Below, in pieces: positions 1-4,144 of a stretch of 7,783 nt of DNA. Numbering within the stretch: the first letter of the stretch is position 1; each line of letters starts with the position of its first letter. Below the pieces are notes generated by a model. It saw nothing but the letters and a program-made list of their open reading frames with translations. It was not told the origin of the DNA and made no database searches. The position numbers and the translations under genes were made by a program. Source of the DNA: Bacteroidales bacterium (lineage in GTDB: Bacteria; Bacteroidota; Bacteroidia; Bacteroidales; UBA7960); the NCBI GenBank assembly GCA_003557965.1, contig PWND01000129.1, forward strand, positions 1-7,783. The letters run 5' to 3'.

Positions 1-77
1 AGTTTAATTCTTAATTTGCTATCTGTAGGCCTTAAGAAGATATTATAGATATGTTGATTTTTATCATTTCAAAAAAA

Positions 78-99
78 CTCGGACTATATTCGGACTACT
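78..99. repeat. two tandem 11-bp direct repeats downstream of the tRNA
   Basis: CTCGGACTATA (78-88) is followed directly by TTCGGACTACT (89-99). The units match at 8 of 11 positions and share the core TCGGACTA. They lie just past the terminator of the tRNA-Pro gene. The 3' flank of a tRNA gene is a common integration target for tyrosine recombinases, so these could be recombinase-binding repeats, but no integrase or second att copy is visible. The first 77 bases of the window show nothing else I can name. Confidence 0.5.
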
Positions 100-108
100 T
101 TTAAACCA

Positions 109-149
109 AAAAACCGCAATCACCCACCAATCAGGTAATTACGGTTTTT
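109..149 (-). terminator. intrinsic terminator of the tRNA-Pro transcript
   Basis: Arms 109-124 and 134-149 pair over 16 positions around a 9-nt loop (125-133). In the minus-strand transcript the two apparent mismatches become U-G wobbles, so the stem is unbroken in RNA of that direction. Its last bases are U-rich, followed by UGGUUU. It starts five bases after the mature 3' end of the tRNA, which fits termination of the tRNA precursor. Confidence 0.85.
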
Positions 150-154
150 AAAAG

Positions 155-228
155 TCGGGGTGAGAAGACTCGAACTTCCGACCTCTTGCACCCCATGCAA
201 GCACGCTAGCCAACTGCGCCACACCCCG
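155..228 (-). tRNA. tRNA-Pro (anticodon GGG)
   Basis: The reverse complement folds into a complete 74-nt cloverleaf. The acceptor stem CGGGGTG pairs with CACCCCG and the discriminator base is A. The D arm is GCGC/GCGT, the anticodon stem is CTTGC/GCAAG, and the T arm is GGAAG-TTCGAGT-CTTCT. The seven-base anticodon loop ATGGGGT puts GGG at positions 34-36, which reads the proline codon CCC (and CCU by wobble). The unusual first base C1 pairing with G72 is a hallmark of bacterial proline tRNAs, and the loop context matches E. coli tRNA-Pro(GGG). The 3' CCA is not encoded and must be added by a nucleotidyltransferase. Confidence 0.96.
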
Positions 229-240
229 AAATTTTGAATT

Positions 241-271
241 GCAAAAGTAGTTGTTTTTTTAGAATATCAAA
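241..271 (-). promoter_or_regulatory. Bacteroidota-type promoter of tRNA-Pro
   Basis: On the minus strand a TTTG element (271-268) is followed after 18 bases by TACTTTTGC (249-241). This matches the phylum's -33 TTTG / -7 TAnnTTTG consensus. The predicted start lies a few bases before the mature tRNA 5' end at 228. The same TACTTTTGC box recurs in front of rpsO. Confidence 0.75.
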
Positions 272-343
272 AAAATAATTAATCCAACTTTTGGTAAAAT
301 ACTACTTTTATGTCACAGACAAAAAAGCTCATCGTAAAGCACG

Positions 344-910
344 CTAAAGTTCAGAATTATTTGGCTTCCAAAGAATGTCGCCATTACCATATTTATGTGC
401 GAATGTGCGTGCCAATACAAAGAAATAATCACTCAAACGGTTGAAATATCGCAAAACAACATCTTCAACTGCATAGCTTTCTGACAGTTTAATTATTACA
501 CGTTCTGCACGCCTGCATACTGTACGGGCAACATGCGCATAAGATGCAGCCATACAACCGCCGGGCAAAATAAATGAACTTAGCTCCGGCAAATCCTTCT
601 GCATTTCATCTATCTCCTGCTCCAGTAATTCAATGTCAGAAATTTTTAGCTCAGGGATGTTTACCTTAATCTCGCCTTCATCCCTCGCAAGCTTAGATTC
701 AGCAATAAATAAGCACTCCTGTACTTTCAGAAGTATATCTTTGTAATGTTGATCTATGTCGTGATCGCGAATAAGGCCAATAAAAGAGTTTAGCTCATCA
801 ACGGTGCCATAAGCTTCTATGCGCTCATGGTACTTTGGAACCCGCTTCCCCCCTATTAAGGAAGTCTGGCCCTTATCCCCGGTTTTAGTATATATTTTCC
901 AATCAGACAT
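344..910 (-). CDS. PduO-type cob(I)alamin adenosyltransferase
   Basis: A complete 188-residue corrinoid adenosyltransferase of the PduO (ATR) family. It transfers the 5'-deoxyadenosyl group of ATP to cob(I)alamin to make adenosylcobalamin in the cytoplasm; family members are usually trimers. Seen: the N-terminal ATP-binding stretch YTKTGDKGQTSL (7-18); the conserved IEAYGTVDELNS (31-42); the PGG turn (116-118); the RTVCRRAER helix motif (129-137); and the NRLSDYFF motif near the C-terminus (157-164). Length is normal for the family and no key motif is missing. The ATG at 910 puts the TKTGD motif at the usual distance from the N-terminus. No Shine-Dalgarno sequence is clear. No cobalamin riboswitch or own promoter is apparent in the 173 bp upstream, so it may be read through from the ABC ATPase gene. 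No B12-dependent enzyme is in the window to reveal the client. Confidence 0.95.
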   Translation of the reverse strand: MSDWKIYTKTGDKGQTSLIGGKRVPKYHERIEAYGTVDELNSFIGLIRDHDIDQHYKDILLKVQECLFIAESKLARDEGEIKVNIPELKISDIELLEQEIDEMQKDLPELSSFILPGGCMAASYAHVARTVCRRAERVIIKLSESYAVEDVVLRYFNRLSDYFFVLARTFAHKYGNGDILWKPNNSEL

Positions 911-947
911 AATATCATTTTTATTGCTAAGTATTCGGTTGCTTATG

Positions 948-1101
948 CTTTTAACTTTTCATCCCGAATTCTATTAATCTCTGGACTTACGCTACAATTC
1001 AGCTTTTCACTTTTAACTTTTAACTTTTAACTTTTCACTTCCTTTCCTTTTCATCCCGAATCCTTTCAGTTTCAAGATTTACGCTAAGCTTCTGCTTTTT
1101 C
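948..1101. repeat. 92-bp-period duplication of the ABC gene 3' end and its downstream flank
   Basis: Two related segments, about 955-1008 and 1047-1101, lie exactly 92 bp apart. Both contain CTTTTCATCCCGAAT (955 and 1047), then a diverged 25-bp stretch, then TTACGCTA ending at 994 and 1086, then a partly matching TTC-x-GCTTTT stretch. The second copy includes the stop codon (1084-1086) and last codons of the ABC ATPase. The first is a decayed copy of that gene end and its downstream flank, placed in the gap before the adenosyltransferase. Confidence 0.75.
1003..1037. repeat. 7-bp tandem repeat (CTTTTAA/CTTTTCA, five units)
   Basis: Five consecutive heptamers run from 1003: CTTTTCA, three of CTTTTAA, then CTTTTCA. 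On the minus strand this reads TTAAAAG repeated. Two further units (948-961) adjoin the first copy of the 92-bp duplication. From memory, such TTAAAAG runs are common between genes in Bacteroidota. The run could promote slippage or the duplication seen around it. No function is visible. Confidence 0.85.
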
Positions 1102-1806
1102 GCTTTCCTTTATCGGGTTTTCATTTATTTCATCTGAAGCAATTTCGCCATCAAGTAACCTGATAATTCTATGTGCCCTTCTGGCAATATCTTCTTCGTG
1201 TGTAACAACAATAATGGTGTTTCCTGCCTTATGTATTTGTTCAAACAAAGCCATTATTTCAACAGAGGTTTTTGAATCAAGGTTTCCGGTTGGCTCATCG
1301 GCTAATATTATTGAAGGTTTATTAACCATAGCTCTGCCAACCGCCACTCTTTGCTTCTGGCCTCCGGAGAGTTCGTTGGGCTTGTGGTGCGACCTGTCGG
1401 CAAGGCCAACCTGTTCCATTATTTCTGTGGCTCTCTGAGTACGGGCATTTTTATTGCGCCCTGCATAAATCAAAGGTAAAGCAACATTATCCAAAGCAGT
1501 GTACCTTGGCAGGAGATTAAATGTCTGGAAAACAAACCCAATTTCCACATTTCTTATCTCTGCAAGTTCGTTATCACTCATTTTGCTTACATCTTTGCCG
1601 TTAAGAAAGTAACTTCCTGATGTTGGTGTATCAAGGCATCCAAGTATATTCATCAGGGTAGATTTTCCTGAACCTGAAGGCCCCATTAACGCCACATATT
1701 CATTTCGTTTTATGCTTAATGATACAGACCTTAAAGCTCTTACCACTTGTGTGCCCACTTTATAGTTTTTTACCAACTGCTGTATCCTTATTATGGTATC
1801 TGCCAT
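1084..1806 (-). CDS. ABC transporter ATP-binding protein, LolD/MacB type
   Basis: A complete 240-residue nucleotide-binding subunit that would hydrolyse ATP on the cytoplasmic face of an inner-membrane transporter. Seen in order: Walker A GPSGSGKST (42-50), Q-loop glutamine in VFQTFNLLP (Q94), ABC signature LSGGQ (146-150), Walker B IILADEP (166-172) with E171 as the catalytic glutamate, the D-loop in GNLDS, and the switch histidine in VVTHE (H203). The FNLLP and ALDNVALPL stretches and the short length are typical of the LolD/MacB/FtsE-like group (mechanotransmission exporters, lipoprotein release, peptide or macrolide efflux). The partner MacB/FtsX-like permease is not adjacent, so the substrate cannot be told. 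The acidic tail after residue 220 is poorly conserved in the family, and its coding DNA overlaps the 92-bp-period duplication. The N-terminal ATG at 1806 follows a likely promoter with a leader of about 65 nt. Confidence 0.95.
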   Translation of the reverse strand: MADTIIRIQQLVKNYKVGTQVVRALRSVSLSIKRNEYVALMGPSGSGKSTLMNILGCLDTPTSGSYFLNGKDVSKMSDNELAEIRNVEIGFVFQTFNLLPRYTALDNVALPLIYAGRNKNARTQRATEIMEQVGLADRSHHKPNELSGGQKQRVAVGRAMVNKPSIILADEPTGNLDSKTSVEIMALFEQIHKAGNTIIVVTHEEDIARRAHRIIRLLDGEIASDEINENPIKESEKAEA

Positions 1807-1824
1807 TTTATAAATCGTTTTTTA

Positions 1825-1840
1825 AAACTTAAATAAGTTT
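1825..1840. repeat. 16-bp near-palindrome in the ABC gene leader
   Basis: AAACTTA (1825-1831) and TAAGTTT (1834-1840) are perfect inverted repeats around an AA spacer, in the presumed 5' leader of the ABC ATPase gene. It could be an operator or a small hairpin. The sequence is very AT-rich, so chance is a real possibility. Confidence 0.35.
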
Positions 1841-1876
1841 AAATATCTGTTATTTTGACTTTACTTCAAAACCTAT

Positions 1877-1885
1877 GCAAATTTA
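1877..1885 (-). promoter_or_regulatory. likely -7 box of the ABC ATPase gene
   Basis: The minus strand reads TAAATTTGC, a full match to the Bacteroidota -7 consensus TAnnTTTG. It lies just past the methyltransferase stop codon and about 70 bp before the ABC start. No TTTG is at the ideal -33 distance; the nearest is only about 10 bp upstream. The -33 element would fall inside the methyltransferase 3' end. Confidence 0.5.
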
Positions 1886-1889
1886 ATCA

Positions 1890-2702
1890 TTAAAACAAAA
1901 GCATAACTTCTTCTTTTTTCAATGCTTTATTAAAAAATGTAATACCCATGCTAAACAAGTCAATGCTAAGAGTAACTTTTTCATGCGCCTTTATAATTTT
2001 CCAGGCTTCCATCATTTCCAACGACCACCTAATATCATCAATAATTATAAATCCATCATCTGATATGTTTTTAGTTAAACTGTCAAAGTATTTCAAAACA
2101 GCGCTTTTGCAATGATTGCCATCAATTATTCCCATATTTATTTCAGGATTGTTTTTAATATATTCAGGCAAAGCTGTATCGAAGTCAGAATTTACAAGTT
2201 TTATATTGTTATACCCATGTGAATTAAATATATTTTGAGCTATTTCTGAAGTATTAGCACAACCTTCTATTGTTGTAATTTCTGATTCCGGGTTTGCATC
2301 TGCAATATATGAAGTGGTTATTCCGAAAGAAGTGCCAAGCTCAAGGATTACTGATGGTTTAAAGTAATTCGTTGTGTTAGCCATAAAAAGACACTCCCTT
2401 TGCGATTTAAGTGAGTTTTTTGCAATTTTTTTTATCTTCCTGTTATACTCAAGTGGGTATGAACCTTTTTGTTTTTTTACTTTTTTTGCTCCCTGCCCGT
2501 AATCAGTAACCTTAATCGTTTTTTCATTTTTAAGCAGTTCCTTCCTTGTATCCTCTATTGCTGAATATTTCTTTTTATCAGGTTTAGCATAAACGCAATT
2601 TTTTGCAAAATCCATTAAAAATCCGGGCTCGAGTTTATGAATCTTTTGCGAAAATATTATATATCGCAAATATTCAAGGTACATTTTTAAAACATACATC
2701 AT
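1890..2702 (-). CDS. class I SAM-dependent methyltransferase, Bacteroidota family
   Basis: A 270-residue protein with a Rossmann-type methyltransferase domain from about residue 90 on. Seen: motif I ILELGTSFGITTSYIA (119-134), the SAM-binding glycine loop; the acidic end of strand 2 in TTIEG (143-147); NSDFD (171-175); the DGNH motif (194-197); and FIIIDDIRWS (218-227), the carboxylate-rich strand typical of Methyltransf_24-like enzymes. The N-terminal ~90 residues (YLRYII..., then IEDTRKELL and VTDYGQGAKK) match in layout a family I know from many Bacteroidota. That family usually carries an HGIHSPFVF-like motif, which here has drifted to IHKLEPGFL. The substrate is unknown. Two ATG codons are adjacent at the start (2702 and 2699). 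The gene begins six bases after the CAP-protein stop, which suggests one transcript. Confidence 0.85.
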   Translation of the reverse strand: MMYVLKMYLEYLRYIIFSQKIHKLEPGFLMDFAKNCVYAKPDKKKYSAIEDTRKELLKNEKTIKVTDYGQGAKKVKKQKGSYPLEYNRKIKKIAKNSLKSQRECLFMANTTNYFKPSVILELGTSFGITTSYIADANPESEITTIEGCANTSEIAQNIFNSHGYNNIKLVNSDFDTALPEYIKNNPEINMGIIDGNHCKSAVLKYFDSLTKNISDDGFIIIDDIRWSLEMMEAWKIIKAHEKVTLSIDLFSMGITFFNKALKKEEVMLLF

Positions 2703-2708
2703 AGTTTG

Positions 2709-3365
2709 CTATTCAATAATTAGTTCTTTTCTCCCTTTTTTCACAGCAGGCAATAAATCAGAAGCTTCTGCTTCGATAGTTTCAATAAACCACTGGAATT
2801 TTTGAGTTGCGAAGATAACATCTTCATTTTTTATAAATACACCACAGCCCAACTGCAATGCTTGCCTTGATAAAATATTGTTTCTGTGGCTCCTGGAATT
2901 CATCCAGATTTCCATAATCTTTTCAGCCGCAGAAATGTAAGTATCGCCAGGCATAATATAGTTATAAGCAATGTTTTCAGCAATTTTAGGATTAGAAATA
3001 CCTGCAAGGTTGCCCCGCTTTTCAGGAGTTTTCCTTTCACTTACTTTTTCATTTTCATGTGAAAAGAAATCATTAACCACCATTTGCTTACTATGATTGT
3101 AAGCGGCTATTTCCAGTTTATAATCATAAGAGAGTATTTCCAGGTTTCTTTTTTGCCTCTCTTCATTTGTAATAAAAAACAAAGCTGCATTTAATAATGG
3201 AATATCAGGTGTTGACGCAATCAATTCCTGGTAAAATATATTGTATTCCCTGAAATTTGTGTATTCAACTTCTTCATAAAAGCTATAATCCCACACATAA
3301 ACGTCTTTGGAAAATATGCTTAAAGAGGCGCAGGCCAGTAAAACAAAAACAATTATATTTTTCAT
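2709..3365 (-). CDS. exported CAP-domain (SCP/PR-1-like) protein
   Basis: A 218-residue protein with an N-terminal signal peptide (hydrophobic residues 3-18 after MKN) and one CAP domain. Seen: TNEERQKRNLEIL (66-78), the first helix; AAYNHSKQM with H91 and DFFSH with H103; AENIA (129-133) with E130; WMNSRSHRNNIL (154-165) with H160; LGCGV (172-176); and the closing FATQKFQW strand (185-192). The H/E residues are those that form the CAP cavity. Bacterial CAP proteins are extracytoplasmic; their biochemical roles are mostly undefined. The sequence LLAC at 9-12 could be read as a lipobox with C12 as acylation site, but L at -2 is atypical, so cleavage after about residue 19 by signal peptidase I is equally possible. 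First gene of a likely two-gene unit with the methyltransferase. I see no convincing -7 box upstream. Confidence 0.88.
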   Translation of the reverse strand: MKNIIVFVLLACASLSIFSKDVYVWDYSFYEEVEYTNFREYNIFYQELIASTPDIPLLNAALFFITNEERQKRNLEILSYDYKLEIAAYNHSKQMVVNDFFSHENEKVSERKTPEKRGNLAGISNPKIAENIAYNYIMPGDTYISAAEKIMEIWMNSRSHRNNILSRQALQLGCGVFIKNEDVIFATQKFQWFIETIEAEASDLLPAVKKGRKELIIE

Positions 3366-3457
3366 ATTTCTTACAAGTTTAGTAAATTTTCGCTAATCTT
3401 TTAGTTTAAATGATTCAGATTTTTTAAATATAAATTACAAGGCAATTTAACCATAAG

Positions 3458-3554
3458 TTTTAAAGTGCTTAACTGTTTGATTTATTTCATAATAGTTATT
3501 TTCTATTGCAAAAACCGTGCTTAGTGTGAGCTTTTTTCAAATGGCACTTTAAAA
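3458..3554. repeat. 11-bp perfect inverted repeat with a 75-bp interior
   Basis: TTTTAAAGTGC (3458-3468) and GCACTTTAAAA (3544-3554) are exact reverse complements, giving a 97-bp unit. The interior does not continue the palindrome. The arms could be the ends of a small non-autonomous element, or a paired operator site. No target duplication is evident at the edges. Confidence 0.5.
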
Positions 3555-3608
3555 ATCATTTTTAGCCACAACAATATTTACTCCATCTGAATTTTTTTTC
3601 ACTATAAA

Positions 3609-3640
3609 TTTGTATGCATAAATAAATTTTGTACTTTTGC
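3609..3640 (+). promoter_or_regulatory. Bacteroidota-type promoter of rpsO(-pnp)
   Basis: TTTG at 3609-3612 is followed after 19 bases by TACTTTTGC (3632-3640), a full match to the -33/-7 consensus with ideal spacing. The predicted start near 3646 gives a leader of about 45 nt before the rpsO ATG. That is short for an S15-binding pseudoknot of the E. coli kind. Confidence 0.85.
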
Positions 3641-3690
3641 AAGTCTTAAAAGAAAAAGGAATAATTAGGTAATTTATTATTTACAACACT

Positions 3691-3960
3691 ATGCAATTAA
3701 CTAAAGAAACGAAAAAGGATATTTTTAAAAAGTTTGGAGGGTCTGAAACCAATTCAGGGGCAACAGAAAGCCAGATAGCATTATTTACACATCGAATAAC
3801 GCATCTTACAGAACATCTTAAGAAAAATAAAAAAGATAAGTTTACACAGAGAGCATTGATTAATATTGTAGGAAAGAGAAGAAGAATGCTCGACTACTTG
3901 AAAAATAAAGATATTGAAAAATACAGAACAATTATTAAAGAGCTTAACTTAAGAAAATAA
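3691..3960 (+). CDS. rpsO: 30S ribosomal protein S15
   Basis: An 89-residue S15, the usual length. It binds the central domain of 16S rRNA at the three-way junction of helices 20-22 and is an early assembly protein of the 30S platform. Seen: the N-terminal helix LTKETKKDIFKKF; the conserved GATESQIALFTHRITHLTEHLK (23-44) with the H and RI residues of the rRNA contact; KDKFTQRALINIVGKRRRMLDYLK (48-71); and the final helix to LNLRK. The ATG at 3691 is the family start. A purine-rich AAAAAGGA lies about 30 bases upstream, too far to act as a standard ribosome-binding site, as is common in this phylum. It is followed by pnp, as in many bacteria, but the gap is interrupted by a 90-bp palindrome. 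Confidence 0.98.
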   Translation: MQLTKETKKDIFKKFGGSETNSGATESQIALFTHRITHLTEHLKKNKKDKFTQRALINIVGKRRRMLDYLKNKDIEKYRTIIKELNLRK

Positions 3961-3983
3961 AGTTATCAGGTATAATTTATTAA

Positions 3984-4073
3984 GGCTGTCTCGAAAGGTA
4001 AATTTATCGCATAACATACAGAAAGCTAAATAGCTTATTACATAATCGGCGATATATGACTTTTGACACAGCC
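3984..4073. mobile_element. 90-bp MITE-like palindrome between rpsO and pnp
   Basis: An imperfect palindrome fills much of the rpsO-pnp gap. The outer arms GGCTGTCTCGAAAGG (3984-3998) and, read from the other end, GGCTGTGTCAAAAGT (4073-4059) form a stem of 13 pairs and one G-U with a single internal C-C mismatch. An inner block TATCGC/GCGATA (4005-4010 with 4049-4054) and a central hairpin AAGCTA-AA-TAGCTT (4023-4036) share the same axis. The ends resemble the GGCTGTCTCAAAAG-like termini I recall from Bacteroidota insertion sequences. The flanks AATTTATTAA (3974-3983) and AATTTTTTAA (4074-4083) match at 9 of 10 positions, as a worn target duplication would. It has no coding capacity. In RNA it would make a long hairpin followed by six U's. 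Confidence 0.6.
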
Positions 4074-4081
4074 AATTTTTT

Positions 4082-4097
4082 AATATACCAGTATATT
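4082..4097. repeat. 7-bp-arm hairpin in the pnp leader
   Basis: AATATAC (4082-4088) and GTATATT (4091-4097) are perfect inverted repeats around CA, directly after the T-run that follows the 90-bp palindrome. It may be part of the structured pnp leader or simple AT-rich symmetry. Confidence 0.4.
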
Positions 4098-4120
4098 TTC
4101 GAAAGGGCTCATTATTAAAT

Positions 4121-4134
4121 TGTTTATATAAACA
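4121..4134. promoter_or_regulatory. perfect 14-bp palindrome just before pnp
   Basis: TGTTTATATAAACA reads the same on both strands and ends ten bases before the pnp ATG (4145), so it covers the region where ribosomes load. It could be an operator, or a small RNA hairpin acting on translation. No known regulator motif is recognised, and AT-richness makes chance possible. Confidence 0.4.
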
Positions 4135-4144
4135 GAGAACAAAC

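Larger units (their letters stand above)
3366..3690. other. divergent intergenic region between the CAP gene and rpsO
   Basis: This 325-bp AT-rich stretch holds no plausible gene. Its right end has the rpsO promoter and leader. Its middle has an 11-bp inverted repeat spanning 3458-3554, and GTGCTTA occurs twice (3464-3470 and 3517-3523). On the minus strand TAAACTTG (3381-3374) is a one-mismatch -7 box only 9 bp from the CAP start codon, which is too close to be convincing. Otherwise I see nothing in it. Confidence 0.7.

Noticed and set aside
311..350. Intrinsic terminator after the adenosyltransferase
   Set aside because: On the minus strand AGC is followed by six T's, but I could find only a three-base-pair stem (GCT/AGC), too weak to call.
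911..1083. Cobalamin riboswitch before the adenosyltransferase
   Set aside because: The gap is filled by the 92-bp duplication and heptamers; no B12-box-like element or large fold is visible, and 173 bp of such low complexity leaves no room for one.
948..1101. CRISPR-like spaced repeat
   Set aside because: There are only two diverged copies, one overlapping a gene end, with a low-complexity spacer and no cas genes.
4056..4064. GACTTTTG as a -7 box for a separate pnp promoter
   Set aside because: It has G instead of the first T of TAnnTTTG, lies within the palindrome arm, and has no TTTG at -33 distance.
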